Shown: positions 7,416-15,171, counted from the first letter of the stretch. The stretch is DNA of 34,201 nucleotides from Alphaproteobacteria bacterium (GCA_022822125.1 JAJECF010000204.1:1-34201); one strand, 5' to 3'. The notes: generated from the sequence alone by a model not told the origin. A program made the numbers and translations.

Positions 7416-9994
7416 GCCGCATCCGCCGCCGGGCGGCTGGCGCGGATCGCCAGCCCGCCGGACTCCACGCCGACCTCCACCCGGTCGCCGTCCTGCACCG
7501 TGCCTTCGAGAATCCGTGTGGCCAGCGCGTTCTGGAGCGTCGTCTGGATCACGCGCTTCAGCGGGCGCGCGCCATAGACCGGGTCGAAGCCCGTCTCCGC
7601 CAGCCATTCCACCGCCGCCCGGTCGAGATCGAGTTCGATGTCGCGCGCGGCCAGCAGCTTGCGCAGCCCCTCGAGCTGGATCGAGACGATGCCGGCCATA
7701 TGCCGGCGCTCCAGCCGGTGGAAGACGACGATCTCGTCGAGCCGGTTCAGGAATTCGGGCCGGAAATGGCCGCGAACGACAGCCATCACCCGGTCCACCA
7801 GCGGGCCGTGCATCGTGGCCTCGCTCGCTTCGGCAAACACCTCGCTGCCGAGATTGGAGGTCATGACGAGGATCGTGTTGCGGAAGTCCACCACCCGGCC
7901 GTGCCCGTCCGTCAGGCGCCCGTCGTCGAGCACCTGCAGCAGCACATTGAAGATGTCGGGATGCGCCTTCTCCACCTCGTCGAACAGCACGACCTGGTAG
8001 GGCCGCCGGCGCACCGACTCCGTCAGCGAGCCGCCTTCCTCATAGCCGACATAGCCGGGCGGCGCGCCGAGCAGGCGGGAGACCGAGTGCTTCTCCATAT
8101 ATTCCGACATGTCGAGCCGCAGCATGGCGGTGTCGTCGTCGAACAGGAACGCGGCGAGCGCCTTGCAAAGCTCCGTCTTGCCGACGCCGGTCGGCCCGAG
8201 GAACAGGAAGGAGCCCACCGGCCGGCCCGGGTCGTGCAGGCCGGCGCGCGCGCGGCGCACCGCCTCCGAGACCGCCTCGACGGCGCGGTCCTGGCCGACG
8301 ATGCGCGCATGCAGGCGCTCCTCCATGCGGAGCAGCTTCTCGCGCTCGCCTTCGAGCATCCGTGCCACGGGCACGCCGGTCCAGCGCGAGACGACGCCCG
8401 CGACATGCTCGCCGGAGACCTCCTCGTCGAGCAGCCGCCCCTCGCGTCCTCCGTTCGTCTCGGCGATGCGCCGTTCCAGGTCCGGGATGACGGCGAAGCG
8501 CAACTCGCTCGCCCGCTCCAGCTCGCCGCGCCTCTGTGTCGCCTCCAGCTCCAGCCGGGCGCGCTCCAGCTCCTCCTTCAGGCCCTTGGCGTCGTCGATG
8601 GCGTCCTTTTCCTGCCGCCATTGCAGGGTGAGCGCGCCGGAGCGCTCCTCCAGGCCGGCCAGCTCCTGCTCCAGCCGGTCGAGGCGTCCGCGCGAGGCGT
8701 CGTCGGTTTCCTTCTTCAGCGCCTCGCGCTCGATCTTGAGCTGCACGATCCGCCGGTCGAGCTCGTCGATCGCCTCGGGCTTGGAGTCGATCTGCATGCG
8801 CAGCCGGCTCGCCGCCTCGTCCACGAGGTCGATGGCCTTGTCGGGCAGGAAGCGGTCCGTGATGTAGCGGCTGGAGAGCGTCGCCGCCGCCACCAGCGCG
8901 CCGTCGGTGATGCGCACGCCGTGATGGACCTCGTATTTCTCCTTGAGGCCGCGCAGGATCGAGATCGTGTCCTCCACGTCGGGTTCGCCGACAAACACCG
9001 GCTGGAAACGCCGCGCGAGCGCCGCGTCCTTCTCGATATGCTGGCGGTATTCGTCGAGCGTGGTCGCGCCGATGCAGTGCAGTTCGCCGCGGGCGAGCGC
9101 GGGCTTGAGCATGTTTGAGGCGTCCATCGCCCCGTCGGCCTTGCCGGCGCCGACCAGCGTGTGCAACTCGTCGATGAACACGACGATCTCGCCCTCGGCC
9201 GCCCTGATCTCGGCGAGCACGGATTTCAGCCGCTCCTCGAATTCGCCGCGATATTTCGCGCCGGCGATCATGGCGCCGAGATCGAGCGCGATCAGCCGCT
9301 TGTCCCGGAGCCCTTCCGGCGTGTCGCCATTGACGATCCGCTGGGCCAGGCCCTCGGCGATGGCGGTCTTGCCGACGCCCGGTTCGCCGATCAGCACGGG
9401 ATTGTTCTTGGTGCGCCGGGAGAGCACCTGGATCGCGCGCCGGATTTCCTCGTCGCGCCCGATCACGGGGTCGAGCTTGCCGTCGCGCGCGGCTTCGGTC
9501 AGGTCCTGGGCGTATCTGGCGAGCGCGTCGAATCCGGCCTCCGCATTGGCGCTGTCGGCGGTGCGTCCCTTGCGAAGCTCCGCGATGACGCGCTCCAGCC
9601 CCTTGGCGTCCACGCCCGCTTCGCCGAGCGGGCCGGGCCCCATCGCCATCGCCTGCAGCAGGCGCTCGACGGTGACGAAGCGGTCGCCCGCCTTCTGCGC
9701 CGCCTTGCGCGCGGTCTCGAACAGCCGCGCGGTTTCGGGCGCCAGATGCAGGCCGCTCGCCCCGGAGCCGGTGACGACCGGCAGCGCCGCGAGCGCCTTC
9801 GCCACAGCGGCCTGCGCGCTCGCCGGATCGCCGCCCGCGCGCCCGATCAGGCCGGCGGCCATGCCCTCCGGGTCGTCGAGCATGACCTTGAGGATGTGTT
9901 CGGGAACGAAACGCTGATGCCCGGCGGCCAGCGCCATGCTTTGCGCCGCCTGCACGACGCCGCGCGCGCGCTCGCTATAGGTCTCGAAATCCAT
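7412..9994 (-). CDS. clpB: ATP-dependent chaperone ClpB
   Basis: Hsp100 disaggregase that works with DnaK to rescue aggregated proteins in the cytoplasm; 860 residues, the normal length. The order is: N-terminal Clp repeat domain (1-145), AAA-1 with Walker A GEPGVGKT (203-210) and Walker [11 protein letters not shown], the long coiled-coil M domain (about 400-520), and AAA-2 with [14 protein letters not shown] (about 605) and [18 protein letters not shown] lies seven bases before the ATG. It is on the same strand as DUF4167, an arrangement common in Alphaproteobacteria, but here a repeat island of about 1 kb separates them. No convincing heat-shock promoter was found in that island. Confidence 0.97.
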   Translation of the reverse strand: MDFETYSERARGVVQAAQSMALAAGHQRFVPEHILKVMLDDPEGMAAGLIGRAGGDPASAQAAVAKALAALPVVTGSGASGLHLAPETARLFETARKAAQKAGDRFVTVERLLQAMAMGPGPLGEAGVDAKGLERVIAELRKGRTADSANAEAGFDALARYAQDLTEAARDGKLDPVIGRDEEIRRAIQVLSRRTKNNPVLIGEPGVGKTAIAEGLAQRIVNGDTPEGLRDKRLIALDLGAMIAGAKYRGEFEERLKSVLAEIRAAEGEIVVFIDELHTLVGAGKADGAMDASNMLKPALARGELHCIGATTLDEYRQHIEKDAALARRFQPVFVGEPDVEDTISILRGLKEKYEVHHGVRITDGALVAAATLSSRYITDRFLPDKAIDLVDEAASRLRMQIDSKPEAIDELDRRIVQLKIEREALKKETDDASRGRLDRLEQELAGLEERSGALTLQWRQEKDAIDDAKGLKEELERARLELEATQRRGELERASELRFAVIPDLERRIAETNGGREGRLLDEEVSGEHVAGVVSRWTGVPVARMLEGEREKLLRMEERLHARIVGQDRAVEAVSEAVRRARAGLHDPGRPVGSFLFLGPTGVGKTELCKALAAFLFDDDTAMLRLDMSEYMEKHSVSRLLGAPPGYVGYEEGGSLTESVRRRPYQVVLFDEVEKAHPDIFNVLLQVLDDGRLTDGHGRVVDFRNTILVMTSNLGSEVFAEASEATMHGPLVDRVMAVVRGHFRPEFLNRLDEIVVFHRLERRHMAGIVSIQLEGLRKLLAARDIELDLDRAAVEWLAETGFDPVYGARPLKRVIQTTLQNALATRILEGTVQDGDRVEVGVESGGLAIRASRPAADAA

Positions 9995-10036
9995 ATGTCC
10001 GCCTCCGTCTCATACCCGCGACCGCTGACCGCCCCC

Positions 10037-10395
10037 TGCGATGTGTCATGCAATGTCATGTTTTGTCATGTTGCGCTCTCCGCTCCGTCCTTTCGGGGGC
10101 CCTCCTTCGATACGCGGCTGGCGCCGCTACTCAGGATGAGGAGACCGAAGCGACGCCGGCAGGCGCTCATCCTCACCCTGAGCAGCGGCCACGCCAGCAG
10201 CCTCCTCATCCTCACCCTGAGCAGCGGCTGCGTCAGCAGGCGCTTCCCCCCATCCTCATCCTGAGCAGCAGCCACGCCGGCAGCCGCTCCCTGTCATCCT
10301 CATCCTGAGTAGCGGCTGCGTCAGCAGCCTCCCCCCATCCTCATCCTGAGTAGCGGCTGCGTCAGCAGGCGCGTATCGAAGGAAGCCCCGCGCCG
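10037..10395. repeat. Composite repeat unit, copy 1, upstream of clpB
   Basis: The unit has: three TGTCATG at 10-bp spacing (10044-10070); a conserved stretch ending in the type A arms CCTTCGATACGC and GCTACTCAGGATGAGG; degenerate 39-bp tandem repeats from 10166 (copies start CTCATCCTCACCCTGAGCAG); and the closing arm ending GCGTATCGAAGGA. Its first 150 bases (10037-10186) match 10401-10550 with only three differences. The array units resemble one arm of the type A palindrome, so the array probably grew by amplification of that arm. Confidence 0.85.
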
Positions 10396-10400
10396 CCTCC

Positions 10401-10907
10401 TGCGATGTGTCATGCGATGTCATGTTTTGTCATGTTGCGCTCTCCGCTCCGTCCTTTCGGGGGTCCTCCTTCGATACGCGGCTGGCGCCGCTACTCAGGA
10501 TGAGGAGACCGAGGCGACGCCGGCAGGCGCTCATCCTCACCCTGAGCAGCAACCGCGCCGGCAGCCTCCTCATCCTCACCCTGAGCAGCGGCCACGCCGG
10601 CAGCCTCCTCATCCTCACCCTGAGCAGCGGCCACGCCAGCAGCCTCCTCATCCTCATCCTGAGCAGCAGCCACGCCAGCAGCCTCCTCATCCTCACCCTG
10701 AGCAGCGACCGCGCCGGCAGCCTCCTCCTCATCCTGAGCAGCGACCACGCCAGCGGCCTCCCCCCATCCTCATCCTGAGCAGCGGCCACGCCGGCAGCCT
10801 CCTCGTCCTCATCCTGAGCAGCGGCCGCGTCAGCAGGCGCTTCCCCCCATCCTCATCCTGAGTAGCGGCTGCGTCAGCAGGCGCGTATCGAAGGAGGCCC
10901 CGCGCCG
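10401..10907. repeat. Composite repeat unit, copy 2, with 39-bp tandem array
   Basis: Same structure as 10037-10395, offset by 364 bases, but with a longer array: five full 39-bp copies start at 10530, 10569, 10608, 10647 and 10686, followed by shortened and diverged copies to about 10870 and the closing arm ending GCGTATCGAAGGA. TGTCATG occurs at 10408, 10418 and 10428. Because 39 is a multiple of three, frames stay open here and give repetitive 13-residue peptides; I regard them as non-coding. There is no spacer diversity and no cas gene, so it is not a CRISPR array. Confidence 0.85.
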
Positions 10908-10910
10908 TCC

Positions 10911-10957
10911 CCTTCGACAGGCTCAGGACAGGCTCCTTCGACAGGCTCAGGACAGGG
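10911..10957. repeat. Tandem type B intergenic repeat (2 x 24 bp)
   Basis: Two head-to-tail copies starting CCTTCGACAGGCTCAGGA at 10911 and 10935. The same sequence appears, often inverted, in the islands near 12.68, 13.59, 13.81, 32.13 and 32.19 kb. Confidence 0.8.
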
Positions 10958-11059
10958 CGTCGGGACGCCGGGCCTCGATCCCGCCGAACCCTTCAGGACC
11001 CGCTCGAAGACGGATATGGGAAGCCGGGGCGGCGCGCGCAAGACGGGGCGCCGCGCGCG

Positions 11060-11572
11060 TCAGACCGCTTCGGCCGCCGCCTCTTCCGTGACCGGGGCGC
11101 TTTCGGCCGGCTTCGCCGCGGCGCCGGCTTCGGCGGCGGCCTCCTCCGCCGGCGCATTGCGCTGGCGGCGGCGGCGGCGCGGGCGGGCGGGCGCCGCCTC
11201 GCCGCCCTCGGCCTCCGCCGGCCGGTCGTCCCGGTCGGGCCGGGCTTCAGCCTCGGTTTCCGGGGCCGCTTCGCCGTTGCGCGCAGGCTCGGCGGATGCC
11301 GGCTGCGGCTGCGCCGGGGGCGGCGCAAACTGGGCCACCAGGCGCTGGTAATGCTCGGCATGCTGGAACAGGTTCTCGGCCAATACCGAATCGCCGCCGG
11401 ACTGCGCGTCGCGCGCCATCGCCAGATAGCGGTCGAGGATCTGTTGCGCCGTGCCGCGCACCCGCCCTTCCGGTCCGTTGCTTTCGAGGGCCTGGTTGCG
11501 GTGGGCGGGCGCGCGCCCGCTCCGCATGTTGCTGCGGCCGCGTGAGCGGCGCGGTGGCAGGTTTTGCTTCAT
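11060..11572 (-). CDS. DUF4167 domain-containing protein
   Basis: Protein of 170 residues from the ATG at 11572 (MKQNLPPRRSRGRSNMRSGR). The first 80 residues, with the basic RRSRGRSN tract and GTAQQILDRYLAMARDAQSGGD / LAENLFQHAEHYQRL, are the DUF4167 domain of Alphaproteobacteria. The rest is low-complexity Ala/Pro/Glu with an Arg-rich patch RPRRRRRQR, suggesting nucleic-acid binding or a disordered tail. An in-frame ATG at 11599 would add nine residues outside the domain. Family members commonly sit between prmC and clpB; here clpB is downstream beyond the repeat island, and prmC is not upstream. No biochemical function is known to me. Confidence 0.88.
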   Translation of the reverse strand: MKQNLPPRRSRGRSNMRSGRAPAHRNQALESNGPEGRVRGTAQQILDRYLAMARDAQSGGDSVLAENLFQHAEHYQRLVAQFAPPPAQPQPASAEPARNGEAAPETEAEARPDRDDRPAEAEGGEAAPARPRRRRRQRNAPAEEAAAEAGAAAKPAESAPVTEEAAAEAV

Positions 11573-11601
11573 TTGCACTCTGTATCTAGAGGCGGTCATC
11601 A

Positions 11602-11670
11602 ACGGCGCGCGGCCAGCGGGCTCTAATGCGCGCCGTTCCGGCTCCGCTGCGACAGTTGCAACGCGGAGCC
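11602..11670 (-). promoter_or_regulatory. Two tandem hairpins in the DUF4167 leader
   Basis: Perfect inverted repeats ACGGCGCGC / GCGCGCCGT (11602-11610 and 11628-11636) and GGCTCCGC / GCGGAGCC (11640-11647 and 11663-11670) lie side by side, ending 30 bases before the DUF4167 ATG. No T-run follows on either strand, so they are not ordinary terminators. They could structure a 5' leader; function is unknown. Confidence 0.45.
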
Positions 11671-11734
11671 CGATGCAAGGTTAGCCCGGATGCGCAGCTT
11701 TGCAACCCCCTCCGTTTCCCTCCGTTTCGCGGGC

Positions 11735-11757
11735 CGGGACAGCCCTCCGCCGTCCCG
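11735..11757 (-). terminator. Hairpin directly after the HTH antitoxin gene
   Basis: Inverted repeat CGGGAC / GTCCCG with an 11-base loop, adjoining the stop codon of the HTH gene. No T-tract follows, so this is a weak terminator candidate. Confidence 0.3.
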
Positions 11758-12114
11758 TCAGGCGGCGCGCATCAGGTCCACTTCCATGCGCACGCCGTCA
11801 TAGGGAAAGCTCATGCGGCCGCCCGCGCCGCGGTCGAGGAGTCCGGCCCTGACGAGCGCCGCCATGTCCCGGTGGACCGCCTTGACATCGCGTCCCACCC
11901 GCCGCGCGACCTCGCGCACCGGCAGCGGCCCCGCGCCGGCCATCGCCCGCAGGATCGCAAGGCGCTTCGGCGCGCATATCCTGTGAAGCAGATCGATCGA
12001 TGCGAAGGCGATGCGCGGCGCCGCGCGCCGGCCCGCCAGCGCCGCGCCCATCCGCGCGCCAAGCTCGCCCCTCGGAGCGACCGTCAGGATTGCAGTCCGT
12101 TCCGTCTTATCCAT
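11758..12114 (-). CDS. HTH antitoxin-like transcriptional regulator (partner of TumE-type toxin)
   Basis: Winged-helix protein of 118 residues. Residues about 45-95 (RICAPKRLAILRAMAGAG, VREVARRVGRDVKAVHRDMAAL, LLDRGAGGRMSFPYDGVRMEV) match the MarR/ArsR-like HTH proteins, the HVO_A0114 type, that accompany DUF6516 genes, including the C-terminal YDxxRxEvdL. The gene starts inside the upstream DUF6516 gene with a 31-base overlap, so the pair is one operon with toxin first. As an antitoxin it would bind and neutralise the toxin and repress the promoter at 12391-12419; this role is inferred from family and layout. Confidence 0.75.
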   Translation of the reverse strand: MDKTERTAILTVAPRGELGARMGAALAGRRAAPRIAFASIDLLHRICAPKRLAILRAMAGAGPLPVREVARRVGRDVKAVHRDMAALVRAGLLDRGAGGRMSFPYDGVRMEVDLMRAA

Positions 12115-12383
12115 TCATCGACCTCCTTCCAGAAATCGGCCAGAAGTCCGTTCAGGTTATCGAACTCCAGCGGCGTCTCGATTCCGTCCGCATGCCTGTG
12201 GTCGCCTTTCCCGGCCTCGTTGTCGAACCGCAGAACGCACTTGTCGTTGACGACGAATGCGAAGGAATATCTCAACCTGTGGCGGCTGCCGCGGACCGGC
12301 GCCGGAACGCGCCATACCTTGACTTGCGCGAACGCGCGGTCGCCCAGGACGAACCTGTCGTCGAACAGGAGTTCTGCGTCCAT
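12084..12383 (-). CDS. TumE-family (DUF6516) toxin-like protein
   Basis: A 99-residue protein with the hallmarks of DUF6516/TumE: VKVWRVPAPVRGSRHRLRYS (21-40), RFDNEAGKGDHRH (52-64), an acidic/aromatic segment PLEFDNL, and LLADFWKEVDEW (80-91). In related modules this protein is the toxin of a toxin-antitoxin pair with the HTH gene that overlaps its 3' end. There is no Shine-Dalgarno before the ATG, and the predicted -10 ends only seven bases away, so the mRNA may be leaderless. The upstream DNA is clearly more AT-rich than its surroundings. The biochemical target is not known from sequence. Confidence 0.78.
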   Translation of the reverse strand: MDAELLFDDRFVLGDRAFAQVKVWRVPAPVRGSRHRLRYSFAFVVNDKCVLRFDNEAGKGDHRHADGIETPLEFDNLNGLLADFWKEVDEWIRRNGLQS

Positions 12384-12390
12384 GCGTTGT

Positions 12391-12419
12391 TATTTATGCC
12401 AACGTTAGGTCGTTGTCAA
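12391..12419 (-). promoter_or_regulatory. Promoter and operator-like repeats of the TumE/HTH operon
   Basis: On the minus strand TTGACA (12414-12419) and TAAATA (12391-12396) are separated by 17 bases. Transcription would begin at about 12384, next to the ATG at 12383. Between the hexamers lies the inverted repeat CAACG / CGTTG (12400-12404 and 12411-12415, 6-base spacer), and related GTTGG-Y-AT half-sites occur further upstream (around 12421-12430). This placement suits autorepression by the HTH protein. The -35 is perfect; the -10 is weak. Confidence 0.6.
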
Positions 12420-12486
12420 CCATACCAACAAAAGCAGTTTCGTTGGAGCGGAGCTCTTTCAGGCTGAAACGGAAGTCCGGCCGTCC

Positions 12487-12556
12487 TTCGATACGCCGCT
12501 GCGCGGCTACTCAGGATGAGGTTCGATACGCCGCTGCGCGGCTACTCAGGATGAGG
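12487..12556. repeat. Type A intergenic repeat, two perfect 35-bp tandem copies
   Basis: Copies 12487-12521 and 12522-12556 are identical. Each begins TTCGATACGC, has a self-complementary centre (CCGCTGCGCGG) and ends GCTACTCAGGATGAGG. Confidence 0.9.
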
Positions 12557-12582
12557 AAGTCCCGGAACGCGCCTCCGTTCCC

Positions 12583-12694
12583 CCTCCTCACCCTGAGTAG
12601 CGGCTGCGCCAGCGGGCCCTCCCCCTCCTCACCCTGAGTAGCGGCTGCGCCAGCAGCCGCGTATCGAAGGGCCTGTCCTGAGCCTGTCGAAGGG
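12583..12694. repeat. Inverted type A arms and one type B repeat
   Basis: Two arms reading CTCACCCTGAGTAGCGGCTG (complement of the type A right arm), then GCGTATCGAAGG, then an inverted type B copy. With 12487-12556 this fills the gap between the TumE operon and the FAH-family gene; I see no gene in it. Confidence 0.8.
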
Positions 12695-12732
12695 CCGCCG
12701 CCCGTTTCAAACCGGTCGGATACCGCACCGGA

Positions 12733-13419
12733 TCAGACCACCTTCACCGCGATCCGCCCGACGCCCTCGACCTCGCCTTCGAGGCGGTCGCCGGGGCTGA
12801 CGGCGGCGACGCCGGCCGGCGTGCCGGTCATGATGAGGTCGCCCGGCATGAGCGCGAACAGCGCCGAGATATGCGCGATCACCTCCGGCAGGCTCCAGAT
12901 CATCTGGGAAATGTCGCCGTCCTGCCGCAGCGCCCCATTGACATGCAGGCGCACCGCGCCCGTCTCCGGATGGCCGATCTCGCGCGCCATCACGACGGCG
13001 GAGCAGGGCGCGGCATGGTCGAACGCCTTGCCGACTTCCCAGGGCCGGCCGAGCTGCTTGGCGACGCCCTGCAGGTCCCGGCGCGTCATGTCGAGGCCGG
13101 CGGCATAGCCGAAGACATGGCCGAGCGCGTCCGCCTCGCCGATGTCGCGCCCGCCGGCCCCGATGGCGGCCACCAGCTCCATCTCGTGATGCAGGTCCGC
13201 CGTGCCGGGCGGATAGGGCATGTCGCCGCCGCCCGCGACGATGGCGGTCGCCGGCTTCATGAAGAAGAAGGGCGGCTCGCGGTCCGGGTCATGGCCCATC
13301 TCGCGCGTGTGCTCGGCGTAATTGCGCCCGACGCAGAAGATCCGCCCGACGGGAAACACCGCCTCCGATCCGCTGACCGGCAGCACCGTCCGGGCCGGCG
13401 CCGGAACCGCATAAGTCAT
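12733..13419 (-). CDS. Fumarylacetoacetate hydrolase family protein (fumarylpyruvate hydrolase / acylpyruvase-like)
   Basis: A 228-residue metal-dependent C-C hydrolase of the FAH superfamily, the size of FAHD1 and fumarylpyruvate hydrolases. IFCVGRNYAEHTREMG, PFFFMKPATAIV, the metal-binding LHHEMELVAAIG (H-x-E-x-E) and GYAAGLDMTRRDLQ are diagnostic, and the C-terminal LMPGDLIMTGTPAGVA is the usual final motif. The ATG at 13419 is preceded by GGAAG at good distance; a start at 13449 would add an unrelated ten residues. It would cleave a 3-acylpyruvate in aromatic or amino-acid degradation, or decarboxylate oxaloacetate; the substrate cannot be fixed. It is flanked by repeat islands and has no operon partner. 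Confidence 0.9.
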   Translation of the reverse strand: MTYAVPAPARTVLPVSGSEAVFPVGRIFCVGRNYAEHTREMGHDPDREPPFFFMKPATAIVAGGGDMPYPPGTADLHHEMELVAAIGAGGRDIGEADALGHVFGYAAGLDMTRRDLQGVAKQLGRPWEVGKAFDHAAPCSAVVMAREIGHPETGAVRLHVNGALRQDGDISQMIWSLPEVIAHISALFALMPGDLIMTGTPAGVAAVSPGDRLEGEVEGVGRIAVKVV

Positions 13420-13507
13420 GATGCCGCTTCCTTCCTTCTGAGGGCCCACATCTTGCCCGCCGCCGCGAGGCAGTCAAGCAACGCGCACACGGCCCGGCCC
13501 TCCTCTG

Positions 13508-13834
13508 TCCTAATCCTGAGTAGCCGCACGCCCCCCCTCTGTCCTCATCCCGAGTAGCCGCGAAGCGGCGTATCGAAAGCCTGTCCTGAGCCTGTCGAAG
13601 GGGACGCCCCCGTCCCGGGCAGCGGCGGCCCCATCCCCAGCAGCGGCGCATCCTTCGATACGCGCCCGCTGACGCGGTCGCTACTCAGGATGAGGACGAG
13701 GGGAAGCCCTGCTTCCACGCAATAGCCGCCGCCCCCCTCCTCATCCCCAGCAGCGGCACAGCCCCCTCCTCATCCTGAGTAGCGGCGTCAGCCGCGTATC
13801 GAAGGAGCCTGCCCTGAGCCTGTCGAAGGGGACG
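13508..13834. repeat. Mixed type A / type B intergenic repeat island
   Basis: Contains inverted arms (GAGTAGCCGCGAAGCGGC with GCGTATCGAA at about 13551-13578), a type A element at 13649-13694 with centre CCGCTGACGCGG, another at about 13768-13805 (inverted), and inverted type B copies at about 13580-13603 and 13806-13830. Open frames over it, such as 13685-13966 on the minus strand, consist of repeat-derived codons and are not genes. Confidence 0.8.
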
Positions 13835-13868
13835 CCCCGCATCCAGAAAAATCCATTGAATAAACGAT

Positions 13869-13883
13869 ACTATCGCTGATAGT
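13869..13883. promoter_or_regulatory. Palindrome ACTATC-N3-GATAGT upstream of the porin
   Basis: Perfect 6-bp inverted repeat with a 3-base centre in an AT-rich stretch about 200 bases upstream of the porin gene and just outside the repeat island. It looks like a dimeric regulator site; no known consensus is recognised. Confidence 0.4.
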
Positions 13884-13958
13884 GATGCATTTACGCCTAT
13901 ATCAGCCGCCGGAGCGCCGTCCGCCGCGCTCCTCCACGCTTCCCTGCCGGGCCGGATA

Positions 13959-13976
13959 TGTTGCAATAATGCAACA
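13959..13976 (+). promoter_or_regulatory. Crp/Fnr-geometry palindrome TTGCA-N4-TGCAA upstream of the porin
   Basis: TGTTGCA-ATAA-TGCAACA is a perfect 18-bp inverted repeat. Its core has the 5-4-5 geometry of Crp/Fnr-family sites (compare TTGAT-N4-ATCAA for Fnr and TTGCG-N4-CGCAA for NnrR). Its centre is about 41.5 bases upstream of the transcription start expected from the TATAGT at 13997, the position of a class II activator. A PhaR-like TGC/GCA site is another reading. Confidence 0.5.
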
Positions 13977-13996
13977 CTAAAGAAGAATTTGTCCCA

Positions 13997-14002
13997 TATA
14001 GT
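13997..14002 (+). promoter_or_regulatory. Probable -10 element of the porin promoter
   Basis: TATAGT matches five of six consensus bases in an AT-rich context. There is no good -35 at 16-18 bases, which fits activator dependence through the palindrome just upstream. It would give a leader of about 70 bases. Confidence 0.45.
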
Positions 14003-14082
14003 TGTTTTTATTCCCCCTCAAGCGTAGGAATTCACGGTCCGCTCACTCCAGAGCAGGCGAAAACGAAAGGGAAATGGGGAAT

Positions 14083-15114
14083 ATGAGAAATTTACTCATG
14101 GCGACCACGGCCGTTGCCCTCGCGGGCGGGCTGGCGGCGGCGCCGGCATGGGCGGCCGACAAGATGAGCGTCGGCGTCAGCGGATACATGGAACAGTGGG
14201 TCGGCGTATCGAGCGTCGATGGCCTCCCGGCAACCGACAACATGGAACGCGACGGCGGCTCCGGCGTTCATTCCGACAGCGAAGTCCATTTCAAGGGCAA
14301 GCTGGAGGCCGACAACGGCCTTGAATTCGGTGTCACCGTCGAACTCGAAGGCAACGAAAACGGCAAAGAGGACGGCGTCATCGACGAGTCCTTCGCCTGG
14401 GTCGGTGGCAGTTTCGGCGAGCTGCAGATCGGCGCGCATGACGATGCAGCATCGCTCATGCATTACGGCAACCAGGATGTCGGCATTGGCATAAACGCCG
14501 CCGACGTCAAGGTGTGGATTCCGGTCAACGCGCAGTTCAACACGAACGGCTGGCACGGCGACCGCAAGGGCATCATCTACTACACGCCGCGGATCGGCGG
14601 CGTCCAGTTCGGCGCCTCCTATGCGCCGGATGTCAACAATGCCGAAGCCGGGAAAGTCGCCCACAACAACGACACGGATGCAATGTCGGTCGGCTTGAAT
14701 GTGAAGCAGACCCTCGGCGACGCCAGTGTCGCGATGTCCGCCGGCCACTACGTCCAAGCTCAAACGGGCGACATGGTCGATGACATGACCTTCACGAATT
14801 TCGGCCTGAGGATCGGCATGGGCGGGATCGGCTTCGACGCGGCCTATGCCGAGAAAGACGACGGGACGGAGGCCAACAGCGGTGGTTTCGAGGAAGTGAG
14901 CGCCGGCGTCGTCTATGCCGATGGCCCGATGGCCGTGAGCCTCTCACATTTCCAGACCGACTACGAAGGCTCCGCTGATGCCAGCACAACGATGCTGTCG
15001 CTCCGTTACACGCTGGCGCCGGGCGTCGAATCCCGATCCTCGATTTTCACGGCTGAGGACAGCATGGGCGTGGAAGGCAGCGCCTTCGTCACCGGCCTCA
15101 AGATCGGCTTCTGA
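14083..15114 (+). CDS. Outer-membrane porin (general Gram-negative porin family)
   Basis: 343 residues. MRNLLMATTAVALAGGLAAAPAWA is a clear signal peptide, cleaved before ADK. The mature part alternates polar and hydrophobic residues with many aromatic ends, contains the porin-like segments FAWVGGSFGELQIGAHDD and HGDRKGIIYYTPRIGGVQFGASY, and ends in the phenylalanine (KIGF) required for outer-membrane assembly. ATG 14074 (MGN-MRN...) is the alternative start; the purine-rich AAAGGG lies 2 or 11 bases before the two starts, so the choice rests on the signal peptide. The TbpB-like lipoprotein follows after 57 bases with no terminator, suggesting co-transcription. Transported solutes are unknown. 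Confidence 0.88.
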   Translation: MRNLLMATTAVALAGGLAAAPAWAADKMSVGVSGYMEQWVGVSSVDGLPATDNMERDGGSGVHSDSEVHFKGKLEADNGLEFGVTVELEGNENGKEDGVIDESFAWVGGSFGELQIGAHDDAASLMHYGNQDVGIGINAADVKVWIPVNAQFNTNGWHGDRKGIIYYTPRIGGVQFGASYAPDVNNAEAGKVAHNNDTDAMSVGLNVKQTLGDASVAMSAGHYVQAQTGDMVDDMTFTNFGLRIGMGGIGFDAAYAEKDDGTEANSGGFEEVSAGVVYADGPMAVSLSHFQTDYEGSADASTTMLSLRYTLAPGVESRSSIFTAEDSMGVEGSAFVTGLKIGF

Positions 15115-15171
15115 TCGCAGTCCGCAAGAGACCGAACGGAAGCACACAGACACACAGGAGATTCCTGAAAC

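Noticed and set aside
9995..10140. Heat-shock (RpoH) promoter for clpB
   Set aside because: I looked on the minus strand for CTTGAA- and CCCCAT-like elements at normal spacing and found none convincing within the repeat-filled upstream region.
10048..10861. Repetitive open frames of 69-149 codons with 13-residue repeats
   Set aside because: The 39-bp unit is a multiple of three, so several frames stay open on both strands. They have no ribosome-binding sites or complexity expected of a protein.
10530..10907. Resemblance of the 39-bp array to a CRISPR array
   Set aside because: There are no unique spacers: the whole unit is repeated head to tail, and no cas genes are present.
13685..13966. 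93-codon minus-strand open frame
   Set aside because: Most of it is made of type A and B repeat sequence; no homology pattern or start signal.
251..14030. Shared 13-mer TCAAGCGTAGGAA at 251-263 and 14018-14030, both upstream of genes
   Set aside because: In a 34-kb window several 13-base matches are expected by chance; no dyad or phasing supports it.
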